Counted from the first letter of the stretch, positions 8,393-17,148 are shown. The stretch: DNA of 64,000 nt from Pelobacter seleniigenes DSM 18267 (GCF_000711225.1 NZ_JOMG01000001.1:418855-482854), one strand, 5' to 3'. Notes: a model not told the origin generated them from the letters alone. A program made the numbers and translations.

Positions 8393-9391
8393 CTACTGCA
8401 TATCAAGAATCTTCTGGTACAGGGCAGCGTTTTGGGCACTGGCTTCTTTGATGACTCCGGCGCAGGCTTTCTGCCAGGGGCCTTTGTCGGCAACAGGAAC
8501 AACGGTTGCCCCTGCGGCGGCCAGTTCTTTCAGTACCTTCTGCTCGGCACCTTCAGACAGCTCTCTGTTGAAGGCGGAAGCAAGCTTGCCGGCTTCAACC
8601 AGAGCGTTCTGCTGGTTTGCAGACAGCTTGTTCCATGCTTCGTCGGTGATGATAACCTGAATTGCGCCCAGGGTATGGCCGTCGAGGATCATGTAGGGAG
8701 CAACTTCGTTGAAGGCTTTTGACTTGTAGTTGGCAATCGGCTGCTCGGCAGCGTCAACCACACCGGTCTGGAGCGCGGAGTAAAGTTCGTTGTAGTTAAC
8801 AACGGTCGGAGAAGCGTCGAGTGCTTTGACCAGGCCACGCATAACGGGGTCGTTGGAGACGCGGATTTTCATGCCGGCCAGATCGGCCATTTTGTTGAGG
8901 GGCTTGGTCCCGAAGAAATGTCTGAAGCCTTCTTCTCCGTAGAACAGACCGCGAATGCCGGTACCGTTTTCATGGGGCTCGAGAAGGAACTCGGGAGCCA
9001 GATCGCTGGCGGCAAACTTCCAGAAATGATCTCTGCTGGTAAAGGTGTAGGGGATGGACAGCAGTTTGGATTTCTGCCCGCCGTAACTGGTCAGGGCAAA
9101 GGCCGAAATTCTGGACATGTCGATAGTTCCGCCGCCGCCGAGCATGGCGTCAAGGACATCCTGCTCAGCGCCGAGCACGCCGTTGGCCTTGATATCAAGA
9201 AGGACGGTGCCGCCGGACAGGCGCTCAACTTCCTCTTTGAACTTCTGGCCGGTCTGGCCGACGATGGAATCCATGGGGTTAACCTCGGCATAGACAAGCG
9301 TAACTGTCTTGTCAGCGGCCTGTGCCTGACCAGCAAATGTGCCTGATACGGCCAGCGCCATAACCATCAGCAGTAAGAGAGTTTTCTTCAT
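8393..9391 (-). CDS. dctP: TRAP transporter substrate-binding protein (DctP)
   Basis: 332 aa from the ATG at 9391 (GGAGG 8 bases upstream). A further 29 in-frame codons upstream lack signal-peptide character. The signal peptide ends at GQAQA-ADKT. The mature protein follows the DctP family: an early TLVYAEVNP strand, KFKEEVERLSGG, and a conserved late segment from VRVSND-type (here IRVSNDPVMRG) through the DAAEQPIANY region. The DAAEQP block is typical of TRAP binding proteins and lies near the carboxylate-binding arginine (R in KIRVSND). First gene of the uptake operon. Substrate probably a uronate or other sugar acid, from its link to uxaC. Confidence 0.94.
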   Translation of the reverse strand: MKKTLLLLMVMALAVSGTFAGQAQAADKTVTLVYAEVNPMDSIVGQTGQKFKEEVERLSGGTVLLDIKANGVLGAEQDVLDAMLGGGGTIDMSRISAFALTSYGGQKSKLLSIPYTFTSRDHFWKFAASDLAPEFLLEPHENGTGIRGLFYGEEGFRHFFGTKPLNKMADLAGMKIRVSNDPVMRGLVKALDASPTVVNYNELYSALQTGVVDAAEQPIANYKSKAFNEVAPYMILDGHTLGAIQVIITDEAWNKLSANQQNALVEAGKLASAFNRELSEGAEQKVLKELAAAGATVVPVADKGPWQKACAGVIKEASAQNAALYQKILDMQ

Positions 9392-9617
9392 GCAGTGTTC
9401 CTCCATTAGTTGATATGTGGTTATTTTCAAAGGTCGCCGGAAAGTCGGCTCCCCACGCCAAAACATCCTGGTTAACACAGAAAAACGATACCCCAGGTAT
9501 TGGGGTTCAGCAAGTTCTCCCAGTATTTTAGCGCCATTTCTGACTGGACACCATCTTTATTCAGTGATTGAATTAAGCGGATAATAACGGCAGTTTATTT
9601 CAATGTCAATCTGATAA

Positions 9618-9635
9618 ATTGTAATTTTTTACATT
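9618..9635. promoter_or_regulatory. Candidate operator, 18-bp near-palindrome
   Basis: ATTGTAA-TTTT-TTACATT is symmetric except for one base pair. It lies in the AT-rich zone 227 bases upstream of dctP. ROK repressors bind AT-rich inverted repeats, so it is a candidate site for the neighbouring regulator. No footprint-like consensus is known for this protein. Confidence 0.35.
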
Positions 9636-10020
9636 AATCCAATATGTTATGCATTCAGAATTTCATATGTCGATTATTTTTAACAACAAAATAAAGACTA
9701 TTTCAGGAAGCCTTTAATACCGTGTAGCCAGCTTTTTAAGCTACGAAAGAGTTTCGTCATAAACACGCTGGACGAATCGACCGTCCGTGCCCTGAATCGT
9801 TACAAGGTGTGGTGCGCAGTCCGCAGCCATAGGCTTATCAATTTCTTTTGCCTGCAGGAGAAGCAGCCACCCCCCAGAATTCCTCGAAGAAGGCCGCCGA
9901 AAACTGAATCCATTCCAATAATCACATCTCAACCATCATCAAAAATGGGACTGCTATCCGAAAATACACTGAGTGAAGATATACAACTAATTACAAAACA
10001 ATATCTTTTAATATTTTCAT

Positions 10021-10062
10021 AGAATTAATTCTTTGACTAAAGTATTGTTTTTTGTCAGTAAT
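10021..10062 (+). promoter_or_regulatory. Likely promoter of the ROK gene with adjoining palindrome
   Basis: TTGACT at 10033-10038 (5/6 match to the -35 consensus) is followed after 18 bases by AGTAAT (10057-10062, 4/6 match to the -10). A perfect 12-bp palindrome AGAATTAATTCT (10021-10032) abuts the -35 element, a good position for autoregulation by the ROK protein. Confidence 0.4.
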
Positions 10063-10118
10063 CACCACTAGAGTTATCATCATTCAATTTACTTGCCAAC
10101 ACCAACGGAGTCGCTGCT

Positions 10119-11372
10119 GTGAGCATCATCAATAAAATCCCCTCTCTTGATAAAGCGAAGATGCGTTCAATCAACCGCATCAAGGTTCTCTGCACCATTC
10201 GCGATATGCAGCCGATTTCCCGCACCGCGATTGCCAAGGAGACGGGCCTGAGCCCTGCGGCCATCTCGGGGATCACCGGCGAACTGATCGAGGAAAACCT
10301 CCTGCTGGAAAAAGAGAACGGGGAATCGATCGGCGGCAGAAAACCTGTCCTCCTCACACTCAACCCGGAGGGGGCCTATACAATCGGCGTTTTTGTCTCA
10401 GTTCAGCGGATCACGGTTGTCATCGTCAACCTCCAGGCCCACATCGTCGCCGAGCATATGATGAATCATGAGGAGAAGGACACCACCCCGGAAGGGGTGG
10501 CGGAACAGATTGTCCAGGCCGTCCATCACTGCATGTGGAAAACGGAACTGACCAAAAGCCAGATATCAGGCATCGGCCTGGCCATTCCCGGACTGGTCAC
10601 ATATCCGGACAGGATGATCAAGTTCGCACTCAATTACAGCTGGCGTAACGTCAATTTCAAAGAGATTCTCGTGCGCAAGCTCGCCCTCCCCACCTATATC
10701 GAAAACAGCGTCCGCTGCATTTCACTGGCGGAGCAACGCTTCGGCGCCGGCAAAAATGTCGATAATTTCATTGTCGTCAGTCTGGCGCAGGGTGTGGCGA
10801 TCGGCATTATTATCAATGGCCAGCCTTATATCGGCCATTCCGGCTGCGCCGGTGAGTTCGGCCACACCACGATCGACCCATCCGGCCCGCTTTGCCGCTG
10901 CGGCAAACGGGGCTGTTTTGAAACTTACTGTGGCAACCACGCTATTCTGGAAAAAGCGAAGCAACTCGCCCGGGAAAAGCGCTGGACTCCGGCTGTCGCG
11001 CTGGAAGAATTGACCATTGAAGATGTGATGGAAAAAGCCAGGGACGGAGAGCCTGCCTTGGTAGAACTTTATAGAGAGGCTGGAAAGGGGCTAGGAATCG
11101 GCATCGCTAATCTCATTGAGATCTTTAACCCGGAGAAAATTATTCTCTCCGGCAAGGGCGCACTCGCCGGAGATCTGCTCATCAAACCGATGCGAGAAAC
11201 GATTCCTCAGTATCTGACCGCTAACAGCGACAGTTTAGTCGATGTCGTTGTGCGTCATTGGCAACACAGCGATGCAGCCAGAGGTGCCGGTGTGATGGTA
11301 CTACAGGAAACATATCAGTTGACTCCGCAAGTCAATGCGTCGACAGCATCCGCGAACTCCCCGGCAGGTTGA
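10119..11372 (+). CDS. ROK-family transcriptional regulator (NagC/XylR type)
   Basis: 417 aa from a GTG start 8 bases after ACGGAG. An N-terminal winged helix-turn-helix (about 20-75, with TAIAKETGLSPAAIS) is joined to a ROK sugar-kinase-fold domain. That domain has the zinc-binding signature around CRCGKRGCFE and the preceding GEFGHTTID block. ROK regulators bind a sugar or sugar-phosphate in the kinase-like pocket and release DNA. It is divergent from the dctPQM-YcxB-uxaC operon and so probably represses it, with a uronate or a pathway intermediate as inducer (inference). Identification as a regulator rather than a sugar kinase rests on the HTH domain. Confidence 0.92.
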   Translation: MSIINKIPSLDKAKMRSINRIKVLCTIRDMQPISRTAIAKETGLSPAAISGITGELIEENLLLEKENGESIGGRKPVLLTLNPEGAYTIGVFVSVQRITVVIVNLQAHIVAEHMMNHEEKDTTPEGVAEQIVQAVHHCMWKTELTKSQISGIGLAIPGLVTYPDRMIKFALNYSWRNVNFKEILVRKLALPTYIENSVRCISLAEQRFGAGKNVDNFIVVSLAQGVAIGIIINGQPYIGHSGCAGEFGHTTIDPSGPLCRCGKRGCFETYCGNHAILEKAKQLAREKRWTPAVALEELTIEDVMEKARDGEPALVELYREAGKGLGIGIANLIEIFNPEKIILSGKGALAGDLLIKPMRETIPQYLTANSDSLVDVVVRHWQHSDAARGAGVMVLQETYQLTPQVNASTASANSPAG

Positions 11373-11399
11373 CATATCAAAAGGTGTAAATTCCCGTAC

Positions 11400-11440
11400 T
11401 TGAAAAAATCCACGGAGGGACTTTTTCAACGACTTTTTTG
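11400..11440 (+). terminator. Probable intrinsic terminator of the ROK gene
   Basis: Arms TTGAAAAAATCC (11400-11411) and GGGACTTTTTCAA (11417-11429) pair with one mismatch around a 5-base loop. A T-run (CTTTTTTG) follows at about 11433-11440. It lies 27 bases after the stop. The stem is AT-rich, so termination may be partial. Confidence 0.5.
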
Positions 11441-11507
11441 CATCCCCTTTCAAAAGCCTGGTTTCGCTTCACTCACAACATTGAGCATGGCCCATCCTGC
11501 GCACGGA

Positions 11508-12857
11508 CTAGGCTGACTCCTCGTCCGCAGACTCCTTGCGGATAATCACGCAGATATCTCTTTCGAAGGGATCGATCTTAAAACAGCGCCGGGTGGCATC
11601 GATGGAATTTTCATCAAACACCGAGCCTTTCTTGAGCAACAACACCCCGGTCCCGCTGTACAGATCGGTTTTCAACTGCATGCCGGGCTTCAGCTCCTTC
11701 GGTGAGACCATTTTTTCAGAGACTTCCGAAACCAGATTCAGGCTGGCGTAGATTTCCCGGGCTCCCTCTTCCAGCGCGGTCCGCAAGGCCGGATCAAGAA
11801 CCGGCCCCCATTCGCCTTTGAGGTCAGCCAGGGCTTCGTCAAGGGCTTCGGACTGGGGATACTTGAGGAGCTTGTGCTCAAACAGGTTGGCCGCGCAGAT
11901 CATCCTGGAACCGAGGGGGATGGCCTCCCCTTTGAGACCGTCGGGAAAGCCCTTGCCGTCAAACCGTTCATGGTGATGACGGACCATCTCGCCGATATCC
12001 CGTAACTCCGGCACCCGGTCAATGGCCGCCTGCCCCCGAATGACATGGGTTTTATATTCCTTGTATTCCTGGGGTGTCATATCGGCGACCGACTTGCCTA
12101 GAATCCGGTCGTTGATGCCGATCTTACCAATATCATGCAGCAATCCGGCGGAAATAATTTTTTTCTGTTGCAGGTCATCAAGCTTAAGGCGGCGCGCCAT
12201 GACCTTCAGCAACTCGGAAATGTTTCGGCTGTGTCCCGGCGCCCGCTTGTGATGCAATTCGATCAGCCCGGCCAGGGCCTCAATGATTGCGGAAAAACTT
12301 TCCTTCAGCCGGGAATTGCTCTCGGCCAATTCGTCGCTTTTAGCCCGGATTTGTGAAGTCTGGTCCAGAACCCGCTGTTTGAGTCGCTTATTCCACTCCT
12401 CCAGTTCCTCTTTCTGCTTTCGAACCAGGGCATTAAGGCGCTTGTTTTCCTGGATCAGGGTAAAGTTTGCAGCAGCTTCGGCAACGGCCTGCAGCAGCGC
12501 GTCATCATCCCAGGGCTTGGTCAGGTAGCGAAAAATTCCGCCGCGATTGATGGCCGCGATGGACGCCTCGATATCCGCGTAGCCGGTCAACAGCATCCTC
12601 ACCGCTTCAGGGGAGAGGTCCCGAGCCTGACGCAAAAACTCGACCCCGCTCATTCCCGGCATGCGTTGATCCGAAATAATCACGCCGCAATCCTGGTTTT
12701 CGCGCAGCAACAGCAAGGCGTCCTGCCCCGAATTCGCCGTCAACACCTGATAATGTTCGACGTCATTGAACAGACGCAGCAACGCTCTGGTGATATTGAC
12801 TTCATCGTCAACCAACAGAATTTTAATATCCGCCTGCGGCGTCTGGTTTTCACTCAT
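11508..12857 (-). CDS. Response regulator with HD-GYP cyclic-di-GMP phosphodiesterase domain
   Basis: 449 aa. REC domain (about 10-125, acceptor D63 in IISDQRMPG), a coiled coil (about 130-190), then an HD-GYP domain (about 195-370). The latter has the metal-binding HD in LLHDIGKIG and the HHERFDGKGFPDG block, where the usual GYP is GFP, a common variant. It should hydrolyse c-di-GMP when phosphorylated. It is last in a three-gene minus-strand cluster, 22 bases after a REC-PAS protein that follows a histidine kinase. The cluster therefore looks like one phosphorelay feeding into c-di-GMP turnover. The AT-poor C-terminal 80 residues form an extra domain not recognised. Confidence 0.93.
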   Translation of the reverse strand: MSENQTPQADIKILLVDDEVNITRALLRLFNDVEHYQVLTANSGQDALLLLRENQDCGVIISDQRMPGMSGVEFLRQARDLSPEAVRMLLTGYADIEASIAAINRGGIFRYLTKPWDDDALLQAVAEAAANFTLIQENKRLNALVRKQKEELEEWNKRLKQRVLDQTSQIRAKSDELAESNSRLKESFSAIIEALAGLIELHHKRAPGHSRNISELLKVMARRLKLDDLQQKKIISAGLLHDIGKIGINDRILGKSVADMTPQEYKEYKTHVIRGQAAIDRVPELRDIGEMVRHHHERFDGKGFPDGLKGEAIPLGSRMICAANLFEHKLLKYPQSEALDEALADLKGEWGPVLDPALRTALEEGAREIYASLNLVSEVSEKMVSPKELKPGMQLKTDLYSGTGVLLLKKGSVFDENSIDATRRCFKIDPFERDICVIIRKESADEESA

Positions 12858-12879
12858 AGGTCACACCATGACTAAAGGA

Positions 12880-13719
12880 TCAATGTTCTGCACTGAGTAC
12901 AACGACGCACCCTTGCGACAATGTTTCATGCAGCCTTCTGACCTGGCAACGAAAAGGTCTCTCCCGGATCGTCACAATGGAGTTCGGGCAGAATCCGTCA
13001 CTGAGCTGGTCAATCAGCTGATTGACCTCAGCGGAGAGGACGCTGCTGCGATCATGACCGAGGGGGCCCATCTCCGCGCTGGGAAACAAATCACAAGCCG
13101 CCTGGTTGCAATGGACAATCATGTCATCCGGGTCGATCCCGAGTACCGCAACCGGCAACACATCCAGAATAGCTTGGGAAATTTGCAGCACACGGTGACG
13201 AATTTCCAATTCTTCGGTTCTCAGTTCAACCAGGTCTTCCAAACGTTCGTTCACCGATTGCAGTTCGGCATTGACCTGTTTCAATTCTGCGTTCCTGATC
13301 TTCAGTTCCTGACTGAGTTTATTGTTTTCCCAGCGGAGCGACTGATGATCAAGGGCCGAGCCGATAGTCGAGAGCAGGTCCTCATCATTCCAGGGTTTGG
13401 GCAGGAATTTATAAATCTGCCCCAGGTTGATGGCTTCGACGACCGCAGCCGTATCGGCAAATCCCGAAAGAACAATCCGGATCGTTTCCGGCCAGCGCTC
13501 ATTGACCTGGCGCAAAAACTCGACCCCGTTCATTTCCGGCATCCGATAATCGGAAATAATCAGCCTGATATCCTCCTCCTCTTCCAGTACGGCAAGCCCT
13601 TCCTGACCTGATTCAGCCAGCAGGATCTCATAGCTATCTTCTTCCATGAACAAGCGCCGCAACGCCTTGAGAACATTCTTTTCATCATCGACGCAAAGAA
13701 TTTTTATCTCACCCGCCAT
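12880..13719 (-). CDS. Response regulator with coiled coil and PAS domain
   Basis: 279 aa from the ATG at 13719, where MAGEIKILCVDDE begins the receiver domain. An alternative TTG at 13788 overlaps the stop of the upstream kinase by 4 bases and would add 23 residues. REC (about 1-120, acceptor D57 in IISDYRMP) is followed by a coiled coil (about 125-175) and a C-terminal PAS domain (ILDVLPVAVLGIDP onwards). There is no DNA-binding or enzymatic output domain, so it probably acts through protein contacts, for example relaying between the kinase and the HD-GYP protein (inference). Confidence 0.85.
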   Translation of the reverse strand: MAGEIKILCVDDEKNVLKALRRLFMEEDSYEILLAESGQEGLAVLEEEEDIRLIISDYRMPEMNGVEFLRQVNERWPETIRIVLSGFADTAAVVEAINLGQIYKFLPKPWNDEDLLSTIGSALDHQSLRWENNKLSQELKIRNAELKQVNAELQSVNERLEDLVELRTEELEIRHRVLQISQAILDVLPVAVLGIDPDDMIVHCNQAACDLFPSAEMGPLGHDRSSVLSAEVNQLIDQLSDGFCPNSIVTIRERPFRCQVRRLHETLSQGCVVVLSAEH

Positions 13720-13784
13720 ACCCTGTACCTGTCCTCCATCTGCTGTAAAAAACCCCTCCGCCCCGGACGGAGAAAGTCCTGCGT

Positions 13785-15074
13785 TCAAGCATCGCTTCCG
13801 CTGATCGGCAAACGGATATGGAAAACCGTCCCTTGGCCTGGTTCCGTCTCAAAGCTGATGTCTCCGCCATGTTTCTTGATAATTTCATAGCTGATGCTCA
13901 TCCCCAACCCGGTCCCCTGCCCCACGGGCTTGGTGGTAAAAAACGGCTCAAAGATCCTCGGCCGGTCTTCTTCCCTGATTCCGCAACCATTGTCGGAGAT
14001 GCTGACCATAATGGCATCGTCTTCATGCCAGCTGCGGATCTTGATCAGCCCGTCTTTCTCAATGGCCTGGGCAGCATTGACCAGGATATTGGTAAAAACC
14101 TGGGTCAGTTCCTGGGAATTGCACTCCAGCTGAGGCAAGTCACCAAGGTCTTTGTCCAGCTGCGATTTATATTTGATTTCGTTCCACACGATGGACACTG
14201 TGCTTTCCAGGCATTCATTCAGATCGACCAACTGGGTGCCGGTCTGGTCAACCCGGGAAAAGGTCTTCAGATTCTGCACAATTTTCCGGACCCGCTCGGC
14301 ACCGTCAAGGGATTCAGCGACAAGGTCCTTGCTGTCTTCGATCAGATAATCGATTTTCGCCCGTTTTCTGAGCGGTTCGAGTTCCTGCCAGGCTGGGCTG
14401 GAATGCTGCTGCAGCGCGGTTTCGAGCGTTTGCAGATAATCCGTGAATTTTTCAAGATATTTTTCCAGGCTGCGCAGGTTACTGGAGACAAAGCCGATGG
14501 GGTTGTTGATTTCATGGGCGACTCCGGCGGCCAACTGGCCAATGGAGGCCATTTTTTCCCGCTTCAACATTTGTGACTGCGTATTCTTCAACTCTGCATT
14601 CAAATATTCGAGATGCACGGCCATTTGGGTCGACTCCGCCACAGACCGTTCAAGTTCCTCCGCAATTTCTTTCTGCTGGGTGATATCTTCCTTGATGATA
14701 AGATAGTGGGTCGTGGTTTTATTGAGATGATCCTGAATGGGCGAAATAGCGACCCTCTCCCAGAAAAGCTCCCCGCTTTTTCGCCTGGAGTGAATATCTC
14801 CCCGCCATTCACGCCCAGCCCGCAGGGTCGCCCACATCGCGTCGAAATCAATAAGCTCGTTGCCCGCAGTGAAGACCTGGGGCACATGCCCCAACGCCTC
14901 TTTCCGGGAGTATCCCATACTCTCCGTATACTTTTGGTTCACATAGATAATTTCCCGGTCCGGGCTGGTAATCAGGATCGACGAAGGGCTCTGCTCAACA
15001 GCCAGCATCAGCAGCGCGGGATCGATGCTCTCAATAGCGCGCAACAGGGGATTGTTTTGCGTTGATTCAATCAT
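13785..15074 (-). CDS. Cytoplasmic PAS-domain sensor histidine kinase
   Basis: 429 aa. The start is the ATG at 15074, 7 bases after GGAGG; an in-frame GTG at 15080 is too close to that site. No membrane helix is present. A PAS domain with a PAC-like tail (about 20-145) is followed by a coiled coil, a HisKA-type domain with the phospho-His in VAHEINNPIG, and a GHKL ATPase domain (NILVNAAQAI, DNGCGI, GTGLGM). It probably senses a redox or ligand signal in the cytoplasm and phosphorylates the two receiver proteins encoded immediately downstream. Confidence 0.93.
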   Translation of the reverse strand: MIESTQNNPLLRAIESIDPALLMLAVEQSPSSILITSPDREIIYVNQKYTESMGYSRKEALGHVPQVFTAGNELIDFDAMWATLRAGREWRGDIHSRRKSGELFWERVAISPIQDHLNKTTTHYLIIKEDITQQKEIAEELERSVAESTQMAVHLEYLNAELKNTQSQMLKREKMASIGQLAAGVAHEINNPIGFVSSNLRSLEKYLEKFTDYLQTLETALQQHSSPAWQELEPLRKRAKIDYLIEDSKDLVAESLDGAERVRKIVQNLKTFSRVDQTGTQLVDLNECLESTVSIVWNEIKYKSQLDKDLGDLPQLECNSQELTQVFTNILVNAAQAIEKDGLIKIRSWHEDDAIMVSISDNGCGIREEDRPRIFEPFFTTKPVGQGTGLGMSISYEIIKKHGGDISFETEPGQGTVFHIRLPISGSDA

Positions 15075-15286
15075 CGCCACGCCTCCGGCAAGACATTATC
15101 ACGGCAATCAGTTGGGAGGGGAAGCGTTTCAATCAGCAGAAGAGATCTCCCCCGGTCGGCGGTGAAGTCGCCCGGAGAATTGTGCGACAACGCAGCATAC
15201 GGTCCGTTCAGGCCAGATGCATCATGTAACGCCGGGGGGACGCCGTTGGGTGGAGCAAAGATATTCCAGATAACAGTGGTCATCAT
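15071..15286 (-). CDS. Possible small leader protein of the phosphorelay operon
   Basis: 71 codons, no family recognised. Two consecutive ATGs follow CAGGAG, a good ribosome-binding site, and the TGA stop overlaps the kinase ATG as ATGA, the classic coupling arrangement. There is no signal peptide or membrane helix. It may be a real small protein or just a translated leader that couples kinase synthesis. Amino-acid composition (many Pro, Leu, Asn) does not decide it. Confidence 0.35.
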   Translation of the reverse strand: MMTTVIWNIFAPPNGVPPALHDASGLNGPYAALSHNSPGDFTADRGRSLLLIETLPLPTDCRDNVLPEAWR

Positions 15287-15378
15287 GACTCCTGTTTATC
15301 AAAAAGAATGCCAGCCTTTCTTATTTTTTTTACATTAAGCCACTCTACTACAACTGTAACGGGAACACAAAATTTTAT

Positions 15379-15709
15379 TCACAAGGTTTCGCCCATACAG
15401 AAGAGCCTCCTGTATAGCCCTCTTTGCAAAACGTCCAGATAGGCACCACGGTCAATGAACAGCCGCACCATATCCCCAGCTGCCAGCCCGCGCGACGCCG
15501 CATCCCGCGGATTCATTCTGCAGCCCTCAGTCCCGGGCCGTTTTTCCCGAACACCGTCGTCGGCGAAATCCCGGTAGGTGTTGACGGAGCGCACGTAACC
15601 ATCCATGACACTATTCAGAAACCGGAGAATCTGGCTGGCTCTGGGCATACTGAAAGCGGTCGGCACGGAGCCAGCCATACGAGCCGCCGAACACGGCAGT
15701 TGGAGCATA
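15379..15709 (-). pseudogene. Remnant of a DMSO-reductase-family molybdopterin oxidoreductase
   Basis: On the minus strand, one frame encodes AVFGGSYGW...RFQYAQSQ (about 15697-15635). The adjacent frame then continues with ILRFLNSVMDGYVRSVNTY (from about 15630), then jumps to MNPRDAASRGLAAGDMVRLF-DRGA (about 15516-15440). In intact TorA/BisC/DMSO reductases the first two pieces are contiguous N-terminal active-site sequence, while the last belongs to the C-terminal molybdopterin-dinucleotide-binding domain about 500 residues later. The fragment therefore shows a frameshift plus a large internal deletion. No start, cofactor-binding core or partner gene remains. Recognition is from memory of the family motifs. 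Confidence 0.72.
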
Positions 15710-15841
15710 CAGCTGAATGACGATTGCCTCTATCACCCACCACTTAAAGAAGACAACCGCCCGCAAAAACCGGTTTCTTCTGGACAGAGCAAGAGATTCG
15801 TTTATGATTCCAGGGTGCTTGCAACTTTGAGAGGGCTGCTT

Positions 15842-16165
15842 ATGTTTACCAAAACATCCGACCGGGATTATCTGCAACCGGCCGACAAAATCCGGATGAA
15901 AACCCTGGTCTATGGCGAGAAGACCCTGATGAGCGAGTTTCGTTTGGAACAAGGGGCACAACTGACTCGCCACAGCCACCCCCATGAACAGACCGGCTAC
16001 CTGGTCAGCGGCGCATTGCGCCTGACCATCGGCACGGATCATTATGAGGTCAGTCCGGGAGACAGCTGGTGTATCCCGGCGGATGTTGAGCATCAGGCCG
16101 AAGCCGTGGAACAAGCTGTGGTCATTGAAGTATTCGCACCGCTAAGAAAGGACTATCTGCCCTGA
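15842..16165 (+). CDS. Single-domain cupin protein
   Basis: 107 aa from the ATG at 15842 with GAGAGG 7 bases upstream. The open frame begins earlier at 15605 but that part overlaps the pseudogene remnant. Cupin motif 1 (HSHPHEQTGYLVSG) supplies two His and one Glu, and motif 2 (PGDSWCIPADVEH) supplies the third His, so a metal-binding beta barrel is likely. Small cupins of this kind are of varied or unknown function (metal-dependent isomerases, oxygenases, binding proteins). It is 20 bases upstream of a transporter gene on the same strand; they may be cotranscribed. Confidence 0.85.
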   Translation: MFTKTSDRDYLQPADKIRMKTLVYGEKTLMSEFRLEQGAQLTRHSHPHEQTGYLVSGALRLTIGTDHYEVSPGDSWCIPADVEHQAEAVEQAVVIEVFAPLRKDYLP

Positions 16166-16185
16166 GTCAGCACCGTCACGCCGGG

Positions 16186-17127
16186 ATGCCCCGTCTGGTC
16201 GTTCTCGGCAGTCTATCCGCTCTGTTCTTCAGCAGTACCTTTATTTTCAACCGCGCCATCAGCCTGGCCGGCGGCCATTGGTTCTGGACGGCCAGCCTGC
16301 GTTATGTCTGGATGCTGGCGCTGCTCATGCTCTGGTATCTGTGCTCCGGCAAAATGAATTTGCTCGGGCAAATCTTCGGCCTGTTCAAGCGCAACTGGAT
16401 TTTCTGGTGTCTGACCGGCAGCATCGGTTTCGGAATCTTTTATTCCCTGATCGCCTTCAGTTCCGGGTTTGCCCCGGGCTGGGTGGTTGCCACCACCTGG
16501 CAGATGACCATTCTGGCTTCACCGCTGGTCCTGCTGCTGTTTGGCAAAAAGGTCCCACTCAGGGCCCTGCTCTATACTTTGCTGATCTTTTGCGGCATCC
16601 TCCTGGTCAACCTGGGCCAATCAGAGACCGTTGCCTGGCAGGACCTGCTCTGGGGCGGGCTGCCGGTGCTGGTTGCGGCCTTCGCCTACCCTCTCGGTAA
16701 CCAGATGCTCTGGGAAGCGCAACGTCAGGGCACCCGACGGATTCCGCATATCAAAGATCAGGTTCTGGAAGACCCCTTTGCCAGAATCATGTTATTGACC
16801 CTGGGGACAATCCCGTTTTGGGTCCTGCTTTACCTGCTGATGAGTCCGCCGCCGCCAGCGGCCGGACAATGGACCAGCACCTTTCTGGTGGCGCTGTTGT
16901 CCGGAGTGGTTGCGACGAGCTTGTTTCTCTATGCCCGCAATCTGGCGGGTGATTCCTATGAGATCGCCGCTATTGATTCCCTGCAATCGGGAGAAGTGTT
17001 ATTTTCACTGGCGGGAGAGATTCTCTTCCTGAACGGAAGTTTCCCGGCAACCGGTGGTACGGTCGGGGTGATCCTGACCGTTGTCGGCCTGGGCCTGTAC
17101 ATGAGGGCACAGGTCGACCAAAACTGA
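16186..17127 (+). CDS. Multidrug-resistance-type DMT-superfamily transporter (EmrE family)
   Basis: 313 aa with about 10 membrane helices. The N-terminal LFFSSTFIFNRAISLAGG block and the AFSSGFAPGWVVATTWQ segment resemble the large (10-helix) EmrE-family members of the drug/metabolite transporter superfamily. Such proteins export small molecules, but the substrate is not predictable. The start ATG at 16186 has only a weak ribosome site, and it lies 20 bases after the cupin stop, suggesting coupling. A 21-base gap leads to the thioesterase gene, so cupin, transporter and thioesterase may form one transcript. Confidence 0.85.
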   Translation: MPRLVVLGSLSALFFSSTFIFNRAISLAGGHWFWTASLRYVWMLALLMLWYLCSGKMNLLGQIFGLFKRNWIFWCLTGSIGFGIFYSLIAFSSGFAPGWVVATTWQMTILASPLVLLLFGKKVPLRALLYTLLIFCGILLVNLGQSETVAWQDLLWGGLPVLVAAFAYPLGNQMLWEAQRQGTRRIPHIKDQVLEDPFARIMLLTLGTIPFWVLLYLLMSPPPPAAGQWTSTFLVALLSGVVATSLFLYARNLAGDSYEIAAIDSLQSGEVLFSLAGEILFLNGSFPATGGTVGVILTVVGLGLYMRAQVDQN

Positions 17128-17148
17128 ACAGTTTAAAAGGAGTCGAGC

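Larger units (their letters stand above)
9392..10118. other. Long AT-rich divergent control region (dctP operon / ROK regulator)
   Basis: About 727 bases between divergent genes with no convincing coding sequence. Roughly 9500-9720 is strongly AT-rich and contains the near-palindrome at 9618-9635. Around 9724-9744 there is a short inverted repeat GTAGC/GCTAC. A 63-codon minus-strand frame at 9741-9932 has no known family, so it is not called. The end next to the ROK gene has a 12-bp perfect palindrome beside a likely -35 element (see separate entry). The region is large enough for several operators and a CRP-like or other activator site. Confidence 0.6.

Noticed and set aside
9741-9932. 63-codon minus-strand frame in the dctP/ROK gap
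   Set aside because: No ribosome site of note and no family; could be a remnant but cannot be supported.
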